Origin: Spirochaetaceae bacterium
GTDB lineage: Bacteria; Spirochaetota; Spirochaetia; DSM-27196; SKKC01
Reading direction: 5' to 3'
Length of the DNA stretch: 13,769 nt
NCBI GenBank assembly: GCA_003554375.1
Contig: PWGF01000253.1
Span: 1-13,769 of the forward strand
Positions 5,726-13,769 of this stretch are shown piece after piece. Position 1 is the first letter of the stretch; each line of letters begins with the position of its first letter. Both the position numbers and the translations under genes were made by a program. Below the pieces are notes generated by a model. That model did no database searches, had not been told where the DNA came from, and saw only the letters and a program-made list of their open reading frames with translations.

Positions 5726-7935
5726 GTAAAACGATTCGGAACTCGTGCGCTCTGTGCGCACTGCTTCTGGTACTGCAGCTGGGCGTCCCCGTTGCGTTTG
5801 CCGACTCCGGGCCGGCCCCGCGGGTTCCCGAGCCGCGCCGCCCCACCGACCGCAGCATCCACCTGGTCGGAAGCATCGGGATGGTGAAGGACTTTCTCTC
5901 GGGACGCGCCTGGTTGACGATGGAAGGACTGGATCCGGGGCTCTACATTCGGCCGGGGTATAACACGCTGACTCGTATGGACTGGGAGGGAATCGGCGAC
6001 CACCTCTACACCCCGCCCAATCTCCCCGAAGGGGCAGCCGCTCCTATGCAGTCGCCGGCGCTCCAGGCGATCGGCGGAGGCCTCCTGGTGCCGTTCCGGG
6101 ATCCCGCTCCCGCTTTCAGCCGGGACCTCCTTATCACCCGGGACTTCAGCAACAGTCCGATACAGACCGAGCCGCATATCGGCGTCAATCCGAACGACTC
6201 CGAGCACATCGTTCTCGGGACGATCGACTACAACTTTCCTGCGGTCTCGGCGTACGTGAGCATAAACGGGGGCGTATCGTGGGAGGGGCCGTTCCAGGTG
6301 CCGTTCATGCTCGACGACCGGGTGAGCGGGGGAGACCCGGTCATCCAGTTCGATCGAGACGGTAACGTGTACTTCGCGATGATCTCGATTGGGATCGACG
6401 AGTTTGCCGTGGGGCCGCTACAGCTTGCCGACATCGTCTCCAGCATGGCGGTCGCGATCTCGCGCGACGGAGGCTACACCTGGGAGGAGACGGTCTCCGC
6501 CGCGCGAAGCGAGGTGCGGTTGGAGAACCAGGAGATCGACGCTTCGGGCAGGCTCCGGGGAGATATCGTAGCGGGGTTCCTCGACAAGCCATGGCAGGCG
6601 GTCGGACCTCACCACAGTGATCCGGATCGCGACGTCATCTATCTCGTCTACACGGATTTTGAGATCAAGAGCGAAATCTACTGGATCGGCGAGCTTCCGG
6701 CGCTTCTGCCGCGAAGGATGGCGACTACGATCCGGCTTGTGCGGTCGGAAGACGAGGGCCGGACGTGGAGCGATCCGGTGGATGTGAGCCCGACGGTGGC
6801 GCGGGTGTTCGGGCAACGGGGTGATGCGGTTACTCCCGGCATGTTCGGGACCGATCGTGTTGTGCAAGGGGCGCAGCCGGTAGTGGGATCGGACGGATCG
6901 GTCTATGTGGCGTGGCTCGACAGCACGGACGACGGGAGCATGGAGGGACTTGCCGAGATCCATGTTGCCCGTTCGGAGGACGGAGGGCGGAGCTTCAGCC
7001 GGCCGGCAATCGCGTCGCTCTTCAACGAGATCGGTTTTCGCCCGCGGAACGCCTTCTTCCGCTACTGGGGCGCGGCCTTCCCACAGTTTGCCATCGGCCC
7101 CGAGGACGAGCTCTATATCGTGTATACCGCGCGGCCGTCCGACCGGCCGCAGGACGACGGAGACATCTATTTCGTCCGCTCGCTCGACAAGGGTGAGACT
7201 TGGAGCCGCGCCGTTCGGGTCCACGACGACGATACCGACCGGTTGCAGTTTTTCCCGGCGATCTCAGTGGCGCCGGACGGCTCGATCCACGTCATGTGGG
7301 GCGATATGCGCGACGACCCGGCGCACATCCGCTATCACATCTACTACAGCAGCTCCGAAGACCGGGGGCGGACGTGGGGGTTCGAGATCGAGGAGCTGGA
7401 CCATCGGGTGCGCGACACACGGGTGACCGACTTCCCGTCTAATCCCAACCGAGGATTCCCGCATGGGCTGTTCATCGGCGATTACTTTGCGATCGAGGCA
7501 ACCGACGACGACGTCTATATGGTCTGGGCGGATACCCGGCTCGCTGAGTTCGGTGGGATCAACCAGAAGATCGGCTTTGCCAGGCGGCGGCCGGTGCGCT
7601 CGCCGGATATCTTTGTCTCTCCGCCCGCGGGGCCGGGTGGGCAGAACATCTCGATCCAGGGATTCAACTTCCAGCCGGACATGACGGTGTTCGTGACGCT
7701 CGAGGACGCTACGATCGCTTCGGCCCGAACGAATCCGGAGGGGCGCTTCACCTCGAGCCTCTACATCCCGATCACCGGCGAGGGGCCGCAGCGGCTCGCC
7801 GTCTACGACGAATCGGGGAACATGGCGTCCACTTCGTACTATACCGAGTTCGGGTTTGGGACGCTGGAGACGATGTATTCCGATCTGCTGGACGAGGTGC
7901 GGCAGCTCCGGGATGCGCTCGACCGCCGGGAGTAG
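5722..7935 (+). CDS. Exported BNR/Asp-box beta-propeller protein with C-terminal Ig-like domain
   Basis: A 737-residue protein with a signal peptide (hydrophobic CALCALLLVLQLGVPVAFA, probable cleavage AFA-DS). Six Asp-box (S-x-D-x-G-x-x-W) motifs mark a sialidase-type propeller: SINGGVSW near residue 180, SRDGGYTW 247, SEDEGRTW 342, SEDGGRSF 418, SLDKGETW 487 and SSEDRGRTW 545. The entry motif TEPHIGVNPNDSEHIVLGT is common in uncharacterised exported Asp-box proteins. I see no FRIP motif of true sialidases, so sialidase activity is not claimed. From about 626 an IPT/Ig-like domain follows (IFVSPPAGPGGQNISIQGFN ... GRFTSSLYIP). The protein ends in a short charged helix (LLDEVRQLRDALDRRE). Its ATG overlaps the preceding TGA (ATGA). 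It may bind glycans or protein on the cell surface and, by operon context, feed or assist the transporter encoded next. Confidence 0.85.
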   Translation: MSKTIRNSCALCALLLVLQLGVPVAFADSGPAPRVPEPRRPTDRSIHLVGSIGMVKDFLSGRAWLTMEGLDPGLYIRPGYNTLTRMDWEGIGDHLYTPPNLPEGAAAPMQSPALQAIGGGLLVPFRDPAPAFSRDLLITRDFSNSPIQTEPHIGVNPNDSEHIVLGTIDYNFPAVSAYVSINGGVSWEGPFQVPFMLDDRVSGGDPVIQFDRDGNVYFAMISIGIDEFAVGPLQLADIVSSMAVAISRDGGYTWEETVSAARSEVRLENQEIDASGRLRGDIVAGFLDKPWQAVGPHHSDPDRDVIYLVYTDFEIKSEIYWIGELPALLPRRMATTIRLVRSEDEGRTWSDPVDVSPTVARVFGQRGDAVTPGMFGTDRVVQGAQPVVGSDGSVYVAWLDSTDDGSMEGLAEIHVARSEDGGRSFSRPAIASLFNEIGFRPRNAFFRYWGAAFPQFAIGPEDELYIVYTARPSDRPQDDGDIYFVRSLDKGETWSRAVRVHDDDTDRLQFFPAISVAPDGSIHVMWGDMRDDPAHIRYHIYYSSSEDRGRTWGFEIEELDHRVRDTRVTDFPSNPNRGFPHGLFIGDYFAIEATDDDVYMVWADTRLAEFGGINQKIGFARRRPVRSPDIFVSPPAGPGGQNISIQGFNFQPDMTVFVTLEDATIASARTNPEGRFTSSLYIPITGEGPQRLAVYDESGNMASTSYYTEFGFGTLETMYSDLLDEVRQLRDALDRRE

Positions 7936-7983
7936 TGGGTCCTGCAACTCCGGGATGGCCGGGATGCGCCCGGACGCCGGGAG
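7903..7983 (+). repeat. Imperfect in-frame duplication around the propeller gene's stop codon
   Basis: The last 30 bases before the TAG (7903-7932, encoding QLRDALDRRE) recur at 7945-7983 just after the stop, with a 9-base insertion and about four mismatches. The copies are 42 bases apart, so the second is in the same frame and would read QLRDGRDAPGRREE if the TAG were bypassed. A 5-bp hairpin (CCGGG 7959-7963, CCCGG 7969-7973) lies in the second copy, without a T-run. Confidence 0.6.
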
Positions 7984-8005
7984 GAATGCGATAGGAGTAG
8001 GGCAT

Positions 8006-10387
8006 ATGAGACGACATCGAGCTTGTGCCTGGGGTCTGGCGACGGTCGCCGCGGCGGTGATTGCGGTGGCCTCCGCAGCAGCGGAGGTTCCGCACGACCG
8101 GCCGGGGCCGGCGGCGGACCGGATTCTCTTTCGGGCTTTCGACGTTGACCGTGCGCCGCGGGACCTCGAAGCCGACCGAATGGACCTCTACCTGTACAGC
8201 CTCAAGACGGCGGCGGCTCAGCGGCTTCGTGGCGACCAGCGATTTGCACTGTACGAGGCGCCCGCGTCCACCGTCTCACTCCTGTTGAACCCGGCGCCGG
8301 CGCCGCCGGGCGAGCTCAACCCATTCTCGATACCGGAGGTCCGGTCGGCCGTTCAGTACTTGGTCGACCGGGACTTCATCGCGCGCGACATCTATCGCGG
8401 TATGGCTACTCCCATGATCACGCACGTCAGCTCGCACGATTTCGACTACCTCACGGTCTTCGACCTGGCGCGGGGCTCCGGGATTGTCTACGATCCGGAG
8501 TACGCGCGTGGGCTCATCGCGGAGGCGATGCGCGACGCCGGCGCCACGAATGACCAAGGGGCGTGGAGCTACGAGGGCCAACCGATCCGCATCCGGCTGG
8601 TTGCGCGAGTGGAGGACGAGCGGCGCGACATCGGCGACCTGCTGCGGCGGGAGCTGGAGCGGGCCGGGTTCATGGTGAGCGTCTCGTACCGGCCGTTTGC
8701 CGCGGCCGTCCTCTCGGTCTACTCGACTGATCCGCAGGCGTTCGACTGGCACATCTACACGGAAGGATGGGGGCGGGCCGCCCCTACCCGTTACGATTTC
8801 TCCACGGTGAACCAGATGAACGCGCCGTGGTTGGGGAACATGCCCGGGTGGCGCGAAGTGGGGTTCTGGCAGTACGAGCACGAGGAGCTGGACCGCCTGG
8901 GGAAGGAGCTGTTCCGCGGCGAGTTCCGCGACCGCGCCGAGCGTGACCGGATCTACCGCCGGATGACCGAGCTGGGTCTGGAGGAGTCGGTTCGGATCTG
9001 GCTCGTCACGGCCACCAATACATTCCCTGCGCAGGTTGGCGTGAGAGCCGTGACCGACGACATCACGGCCGGGCCGCGCTCCCCGTGGACGTTGCGAGAG
9101 GCGCACGTCCCGGACAGCGAAGAGCTTCGGATCGGGCACCTGTGGGTGTGGACCGAGCGGACGACCTGGAACCCCGTGGCTGGGTTCGGAGACGTCTACA
9201 GCACCGACATCTGGCGCGGCGTGACCGATCCGGCGTTGTGGAACCATCCGTTCACCGGCATCCCGGAGCCGATGCGTGTCACCTACGAGGTGGAGACGGC
9301 GGGCGCGGACGCCACCCTGTCTGTTCCGAGCGGGGCGGTTATGTGGGACGCGGATTCGGACCGGTGGGTGTCGGCGGCCGGGGCACGGGCCACGAGCCGG
9401 GTGGTCTTCGATTACTCCAAGTTCTTTCAGGCGGAGTGGCACCACGGCGTTCCCATCTCTATGGCGGATATCGTCTATGCGATCGCACAGAGCTACGAGC
9501 TCGCCTACGATCGGGACAAGACGCGCGTCGAAGTGGCTCTGGGCGTGACGTCACGACCGTACCTGGAGACCTTCAAGGGGTACCGGATCCTGGACGACGA
9601 GCGCATCGAGGTGTACGCGGATTTCTGGCACTTCGAGGAGGCGTACATCGCCTCGTATGCGGTGCCGACGGGGCTCGCGATGCCGTGGGAGCTTCTTGCG
9701 GCGATGGACGATCTGGTCTTCTCCCAGCGCCGGGCCGCTTATAGCGATACGGCTGCAAGCCGCTTCAACGTCCCGTGGATCAGCCTCGTCATGGAGCGTG
9801 ACGCGCTTCTGGTACGACGTACGTTGGACCGCTTCGAGCGGGAGCAGTTCGTGCCGAGCGGCGTGTTCGACGTCGGGGACAGACGCCTCATGAACGCCGA
9901 GGAGGCGGTCGAACGGTACCGCGCCGCGCTCGATTGGCACGGCCGCCACGGGAACTTGGTGATCAGCAACGGCCCATACTATCTGGCCGCCTACGATCCT
10001 CCCGCACAGTACGCCGAGTTGCGCGCCGTTCGCGACCCGAGCTATCCGTTCCGGCCCGGCGACTGGCTCTTTGGTGCTCCGCCGGAGATGGCAATCCGTG
10101 CCCCGAGCCTCGACGACATCGAGCCGGGGCGGGCCGCCGAATACACGGTCGCCGTGGACGGGCCCGGCGAGTTGGCGCTGCACTACGTTATGGTCGACCC
10201 GACCGACGGGAGCGTTGTGGCATCCGGAGTGGCCGACGACGCGGGCGGAGGGAGCTTCACCGTACGGATACCGCCGGACGTGACCGGCACGCTCTGGCCG
10301 GGGCTCTACCGGCTCCATCTGGGTGCTACGAGCGACCGGCTCGCCCGAGTGGTGGAGTACACGGCGGACGTGGACGTCCTGCCGTAA
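8006..10387 (+). CDS. Family-5 (SBP_bac_5) extracellular solute-binding protein, halves in circularly permuted order
   Basis: A 793-residue periplasmic binding protein, presumably delivering peptides or similar solutes to the permeases encoded next. It has a signal peptide (about residues 1-26, Ala-rich h-region, no lipobox). Residues about 38-365 match what is normally the C-terminal half of DppA/OppA-type proteins: DRILFRAF..., EVRSAVQYLVDRDFI near 112, YDPEYARGLIAEAMRDAGA near 171, then an ELERAGF lobe and a closing strand segment. Residues about 370-700 match the normally N-terminal half: TTWNPVAGF, a VVFDYSK...WHHGVPISMADIVYA stretch near 478, and ISNGPYYLAAYDPPAQYAEL near 656 with a Y-rich element after it. 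Residues about 700-793 form an Ig-like domain. ATG 8006 follows TAGGAG at about eight bases. The preceding 70-base gap has no convincing terminator, so it likely shares the operon transcript. The ligand cannot be deduced. Confidence 0.87.
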   Translation: MRRHRACAWGLATVAAAVIAVASAAAEVPHDRPGPAADRILFRAFDVDRAPRDLEADRMDLYLYSLKTAAAQRLRGDQRFALYEAPASTVSLLLNPAPAPPGELNPFSIPEVRSAVQYLVDRDFIARDIYRGMATPMITHVSSHDFDYLTVFDLARGSGIVYDPEYARGLIAEAMRDAGATNDQGAWSYEGQPIRIRLVARVEDERRDIGDLLRRELERAGFMVSVSYRPFAAAVLSVYSTDPQAFDWHIYTEGWGRAAPTRYDFSTVNQMNAPWLGNMPGWREVGFWQYEHEELDRLGKELFRGEFRDRAERDRIYRRMTELGLEESVRIWLVTATNTFPAQVGVRAVTDDITAGPRSPWTLREAHVPDSEELRIGHLWVWTERTTWNPVAGFGDVYSTDIWRGVTDPALWNHPFTGIPEPMRVTYEVETAGADATLSVPSGAVMWDADSDRWVSAAGARATSRVVFDYSKFFQAEWHHGVPISMADIVYAIAQSYELAYDRDKTRVEVALGVTSRPYLETFKGYRILDDERIEVYADFWHFEEAYIASYAVPTGLAMPWELLAAMDDLVFSQRRAAYSDTAASRFNVPWISLVMERDALLVRRTLDRFEREQFVPSGVFDVGDRRLMNAEEAVERYRAALDWHGRHGNLVISNGPYYLAAYDPPAQYAELRAVRDPSYPFRPGDWLFGAPPEMAIRAPSLDDIEPGRAAEYTVAVDGPGELALHYVMVDPTDGSVVASGVADDAGGGSFTVRIPPDVTGTLWPGLYRLHLGATSDRLARVVEYTADVDVLP

Positions 10388-10398
10388 CGGGAGTGCCG

Positions 10399-11469
10399 AT
10401 GTTTCTTCGACGGCTTGTGATTCGCGCTCTCACGATGCTCGCGGTGTTGGTGGCGGTTCAAATCCTCGTGGTTGTGAGCCTCGGCGCTACCGGATACTCC
10501 GATCGCATGCTTCAGGCGGTGATCGGCGAACAGCTGCGCGGGATGCGCCCGGGCCTTGCCGAGACGATCCGCGACCCCGATGAGCTGGAAGCGGCGCTGG
10601 CGGCGCAGCGGATCGAGCTGGAACAGGCATACGGGCTGGACCGGCCGTGGTACGCGCGCATCCCCTCGATGGTCATGCGCGTTTTCCGGCTCGATCTGGG
10701 TGAGGCGCATACGCTGCGGAGCTTCAGCGGGAGTAACCGCGTTGCCGACATCGTGCTGGAGAGGATTCCCAACACGATTATTCTCCTCACAACGGCAATG
10801 GCGATAACCGCGGTCGTCGGGATTGCCGTGGGTACGCGGCTTGCCGGCCGCGCGGGCTCGCGGATCGACCGCGCGGTCTCCTACGGCTCGGCGGTCTCGT
10901 ATGCCTTGCCGGCTTGGTGGGTGGGAATCCTCCTGATTCTTGTCCTGGCCTTCCGCTTTCCGATCTTCCCCTCCGGCGGGATGTACAGTGCACCGCCGCC
11001 GCCCGCCGGTCTCCCGCGTTTCTTCGATCTGCTACACCATGCGGCGCTTCCCGTGCTCACGTTGGTTTTGGCGAGCTTGGGGCCCTACATCTACGTCGTT
11101 CGGACGATGACCATCACGATCGCGCAGGGGGACCACGTGCTCGCCGCCCGGGCCAAGGGGATCCCGGAGCGGACGATCTCGCGCAGACACGTGCTGCGAG
11201 TGGCGGCTCCGCCGATCGTGACAGGGTTGATTCTGGGGCTTGCCGGAACGCTCGGCGGCTCGATCCTGGTGGAGACGGTGTTCGGCTGGCAGGGGATGGG
11301 GCGGCTCTACTACGAGGCGATTGCGGGAACGCCCGACGAGATGGTCATCGTGGCGCTCACCTTCATGTTCACGCTCCTCTACGTCGGCGCGCGTATGATT
11401 CTGGAGGTGCTCTACGTGCTGCTCGATCCGAGAGTGGAGGCCGGCGAGCGAGCGGAGGCGGTGCGATGA
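10399..11469 (+). CDS. Peptide/solute ABC transporter permease, DppB/OppB type
   Basis: A 356-residue inner-membrane permease. TM1 is at about residues 10-28 (ALTMLAVLVAVQILVVVSL). An extracytoplasmic stretch of roughly 90 residues follows, containing LEQAYGLDRPWYARI and FRLDLGEA, typical of DppB. The remaining membrane core includes RIPNTIILLTTAMAI, the PAWWVGILLILVLAF helix and the FPSGGMYS loop. The ATPase-coupling EAA loop is HVLAARAKGIPERTISRRHV near 247-266. The final helix ends in LLDPRVE. ATG 10399 follows GGGAG and lies 11 bases after the binding-protein stop. Its last bases overlap the second permease (ATGA at 11466), as expected for two subunits of one heterodimeric channel. Confidence 0.93.
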   Translation: MFLRRLVIRALTMLAVLVAVQILVVVSLGATGYSDRMLQAVIGEQLRGMRPGLAETIRDPDELEAALAAQRIELEQAYGLDRPWYARIPSMVMRVFRLDLGEAHTLRSFSGSNRVADIVLERIPNTIILLTTAMAITAVVGIAVGTRLAGRAGSRIDRAVSYGSAVSYALPAWWVGILLILVLAFRFPIFPSGGMYSAPPPPAGLPRFFDLLHHAALPVLTLVLASLGPYIYVVRTMTITIAQGDHVLAARAKGIPERTISRRHVLRVAAPPIVTGLILGLAGTLGGSILVETVFGWQGMGRLYYEAIAGTPDEMVIVALTFMFTLLYVGARMILEVLYVLLDPRVEAGERAEAVR

Positions 11470-12938
11470 GCGGTTCCGCGGCCGGCCCGCCGCCGGGCAA
11501 GCGACCGCTTCGCAAGCTCATCCGGGGGCTCCGGGCGAGCGCGCCTGGGCGCGTGGGGCTTGTGCTCCTCGCCTTCCTTGTGGTCACGGCAGTGGCGGTG
11601 CTCATCATCTACCCCCGGGACTTTGCCTCCGCGTACTGGAGTAATCCGGCCCATTGGGCGGACAATCCGCGCTCGGTTCCCCCGGCCTGGGCGCGACTCG
11701 TGTATCGCCCCGGAGCGCTCAGGCATCGCATTATCTCCTCGACAGAGCCCACCGAGCGGGAGGAGACCGCGCGGGCGCACTTCAGCCGGTGGGATTTCCC
11801 CGTCGACTACCAGGCGGCCGAGCCGCCCACCTCGATCGTCGTGACGCTGCGGGAGGTCACCTTCGCGGCGCGACCGCCGATCGTCACGGCTACGCTGGTT
11901 CGCCCCGACGGGGGCGAGGTGCGGCTCTTCCGCGAGGTCATCTCCGGCGCTCGTCCGGGGGAGTCCGCCCCGTACGTCCGGCACGCGGAGGAGCCGTTCC
12001 GGCATGTAGCGCGGGGAGACGGGGCAGCGGGCGAGTCGCTCGCGGGCCACTATGAGGCGGCGTATGGCGTTGCGCTTGACTCCGCGCGTCTCCGTGACGC
12101 CTTCGAGGCGCTCGCGTTCGGCCACGTCGTCGAAGGTGACCTCGAGCCGCTGCACGGCGAGTACACGCTTCGCCTGGAAGCGATGTTGGCGGGCGAGGAG
12201 GACGCGGTTACCGAGGCTCGCCTGGTCGTGGGCGGGTCGGTTTTCGGAGTCATGGGAACGGACGCGTGGGGCCGCGATCTGGCGCTCGGTCTCCTCTACG
12301 GTCTCCCGATCGCACTCGCTATCGGCTTGGCTACGTCGACCGTGAGCACGCTGCTCGGTACGGCGTTAGGCCTGGTGAGCGGATACACCGGGGGGCGCAC
12401 CGATCTGGTGATCCAGCGTGCCGCCGATATCGTGGCGAACATCCCCGTATTGCCGCTGCTCATCTTCCTGGTGTTCATAGGTGGGTCACGCCTCTGGCTG
12501 ATCCTGGCGGTGCTGGTGGCGTTCAGCTGGCCCGGGCTTACCATTATGGTGCGGACCATGGTCCTGCAGCTCCGCCACGGTCCGGAGGTGGAGGCCGCCG
12601 TTTCGTTGGGGGCGTCACGCGGGCGGATTATTGCATACCACGTCTTCCCCCACACCGCCTCGTACGTCTTTGCCCAGCTGGTGTTCTTTGCACCTTCCGC
12701 GGTGCTCGCCGAAGCGGGTCTGAGCTTCCTGGGGCTGGGCGATCCGAGGATCCCCACATGGGGACAGATTCTGGAGCACGGATTTCGCACGGGTGCGGTG
12801 TTCCTCGGGTACTGGTGGTGGGTGATACCGCCTGGGCTCCTGATCGTGCTCACCGCGGTGACCTTCATGCTTTTGGCTCTGGGCATGGAGTCGATTGTCG
12901 ATCCCCGACTGAAAGGAGCGCGAATGTGGCGGTCCTAG
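11466..12938 (+). CDS. Peptide/solute ABC transporter permease, DppC/OppC type, with large extracytoplasmic insertion
   Basis: A 490-residue permease, far longer than the roughly 280-300 residues usual for DppC. TM1 (VGLVLLAFLVVTAVAVLII) is at about residues 30-50. The next canonical element, GTDAWGRDLALGLLYG, appears only at about 264. The roughly 210 residues between look like a folded beta-rich domain (SIVVTLREVTFAARPPIVTA, ATLVRPDGGEVRLFREV, GEYTLRLEAML) and should face outward. After it come the standard membrane core, the EAA loop VEAAVSLGASRGRIIAYHVF near 374-393, and GLSFLGLGDPRIPTWGQIL with the terminal DPRLKG. The start overlaps the DppB stop by four bases, and its 3' end overlaps the next ATPase gene by 13 bases. 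The insertion may contact the oversized binding protein; this is inference. Confidence 0.92.
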   Translation: MSGSAAGPPPGKRPLRKLIRGLRASAPGRVGLVLLAFLVVTAVAVLIIYPRDFASAYWSNPAHWADNPRSVPPAWARLVYRPGALRHRIISSTEPTEREETARAHFSRWDFPVDYQAAEPPTSIVVTLREVTFAARPPIVTATLVRPDGGEVRLFREVISGARPGESAPYVRHAEEPFRHVARGDGAAGESLAGHYEAAYGVALDSARLRDAFEALAFGHVVEGDLEPLHGEYTLRLEAMLAGEEDAVTEARLVVGGSVFGVMGTDAWGRDLALGLLYGLPIALAIGLATSTVSTLLGTALGLVSGYTGGRTDLVIQRAADIVANIPVLPLLIFLVFIGGSRLWLILAVLVAFSWPGLTIMVRTMVLQLRHGPEVEAAVSLGASRGRIIAYHVFPHTASYVFAQLVFFAPSAVLAEAGLSFLGLGDPRIPTWGQILEHGFRTGAVFLGYWWWVIPPGLLIVLTAVTFMLLALGMESIVDPRLKGARMWRS

Positions 12939-13769
12939 CGGCTCACGATTTGACGATCGAGTATGCAACCGGCCGCGGACTCCTTCGCGCGGTCGACCAC
13001 GTGTCGTTCACCGTGGAGGAGGCCGGCTCCACCCTCGGGATCATCGGCGAATCGGGGAGCGGGAAGACGAGCATGGTCTCACTCCTAACGCGAGTCTATC
13101 CCAGGAACACCGCCCGCGCCGGCGGGACGGTCGTCTTCGACGGGCAAGATATCAGTGCGTTGAGCGCCGAGGAGTACCGCCGCCGCGTGCGCTGGAGCCG
13201 GATCGCCGTGGTCTTTCAGGGAGCCATGAATTCGTTCAACCCGGTCTTGCGCGTGGGGCGTCAGGTGGGAGAGCGCCTGTTGCTGGACGGCCGCCTCTCC
13301 AAGCGGGAGGTTACCCGTGAGGTGGAGCGATTGTTCGAGCTGGTTGGACTGACCCGTGACGTGGCTCGCGCTTACCCGCACGAGCTCTCCGGTGGCATGA
13401 AGCAGCGGGCGTCTATCGCTTCGGCGCTCAGCATGGGTCCTTCCCTCCTTATTCTCGACGAGCCGACCTCCGCACTGGACGTGAGCGTGCAGGCGCAGAT
13501 CATGAACCTGCTCAAGCGGCTCAAGGGGGAGCGGAAGCTGACCTATCTCTTCATCACTCACGACATCGCGCTGGCCGCGGATATCGCCGATACGATTGCC
13601 GTGGTGCATGCGGGAGAGCTTCGGGAGCTGGGTCCTGCCGACGACGTTCTCACCTCGCCTCGCGATCCGTACACCCAGCAGCTTCTGGCGAGCGTTCCGC
13701 GCCTTCACGGGGATAGACCGCCGAGCTTCCTAGCGGGGGCCCCGCCGGACCCGTTGCAGCGGCCGGCCG
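12926..13769 (+). CDS. Peptide/solute ABC transporter ATP-binding protein, OppD/DppD type (3' end outside window)
   Basis: An ATPase open to the window edge, 281 residues visible. Walker A GESGSGKTS is at 41-49, Q-loop VFQGAMNSFNP at 96-106, signature LSGGM at 154-158, Walker B LLILDEP at 174-180 with DALD-type D-loop SALD, and H-loop FITHDIALA near 213. The C-terminal extension begins at DPYTQQLLASVP; the cysteine cluster would follow beyond the edge. The QGAMNSFNP form of the Q-loop and MKQR after the signature fit the D rather than the F subunit. GTG 12926 is the start: AAGGAG (12913-12918) lies seven bases upstream, inside the end of the permease gene, and the frames overlap by 13 bases. 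An F-type partner is expected immediately downstream. Confidence 0.93.
   Translation, partial: MAVLAAHDLTIEYATGRGLLRAVDHVSFTVEEAGSTLGIIGESGSGKTSMVSLLTRVYPRNTARAGGTVVFDGQDISALSAEEYRRRVRWSRIAVVFQGAMNSFNPVLRVGRQVGERLLLDGRLSKREVTREVERLFELVGLTRDVARAYPHELSGGMKQRASIASALSMGPSLLILDEPTSALDVSVQAQIMNLLKRLKGERKLTYLFITHDIALAADIADTIAVVHAGELRELGPADDVLTSPRDPYTQQLLASVPRLHGDRPPSFLAGAPPDPLQRPA

Noticed and set aside
5722..7935. True sialidase activity for the Asp-box protein
   Set aside because: Asp boxes are present, but I see no FRIP motif or clear arginine triad, and Asp boxes occur in many non-sialidase propellers.
7959..7973. Terminator between the propeller and binding-protein genes
   Set aside because: The stem is only five pairs and no T-run follows; operon continuity is more likely.
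1..13769. CRISPR arrays, tRNA or rRNA genes, insertion sequences
   Set aside because: No regularly spaced repeats, tRNA-like cloverleaf, transposase motif or terminal inverted repeats were seen in either strand.

Overview
The window holds two operons on the + strand of a high-GC bacterium. At least four products carry secretion signals without a lipobox cysteine. Start codons include GTG and TTG behind strong Shine-Dalgarno sites, and two sigma70-like promoters can be read. This points to a diderm-like bacterium. The phylum cannot be fixed from the sequence alone. The right-hand transporter resembles the long oligopeptide transporters I associate with archaea, Thermotogae and some spirochaetes, but that is recollection and was not searched.

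Left part (1-3503): the C-terminal end of an OppD/DppD-type ATPase and a complete OppF/DppF-type ATPase close a peptide/solute ABC importer whose other genes lie upstream. After a short gap with a near-consensus promoter (1386-1414) comes a small catabolic-looking set: an SMP-30/gluconolactonase-type beta-propeller hydrolase (metal ligands visible) and an arylformamidase-like alpha/beta hydrolase. A hairpin follows on the hydrolase stop codon. Then comes what I read as a broken, truncated RidA/YjgF gene (3300-3503), which has a good ribosome site and a RidA-like N-terminus but an in-frame TGA and no C-terminal half.

Right part (3476 to the end): a second promoter (TTCACG-17-TATAAT) overlaps the end of the RidA remnant and appears to start a long, tightly spaced operon of higher GC. 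Gene order: an exported S41/PDZ protease-like protein whose His, Ser and Lys positions all look substituted; an exported or membrane-anchored protein with a very acidic Pro/Asp/Glu-rich segment; an exported BNR/Asp-box beta-propeller with a C-terminal Ig-like domain; a 793-residue family-5 solute-binding protein whose two halves occur in circularly permuted order; two permeases, the second with an unusually large extracytoplasmic insertion; and the start of an OppD/DppD-type ATPase that runs off the window.

Taken together, the right operon looks like a complete importer co-transcribed with three extracytoplasmic proteins of unknown role. These may bind or present the transported substrate or form a surface assembly. 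The pseudo-protease, the permuted binding protein and the enlarged permease are the most unusual parts. The only gene-free stretch over 300 bases (3229-3552) contains the hairpin, the RidA remnant and the second promoter.
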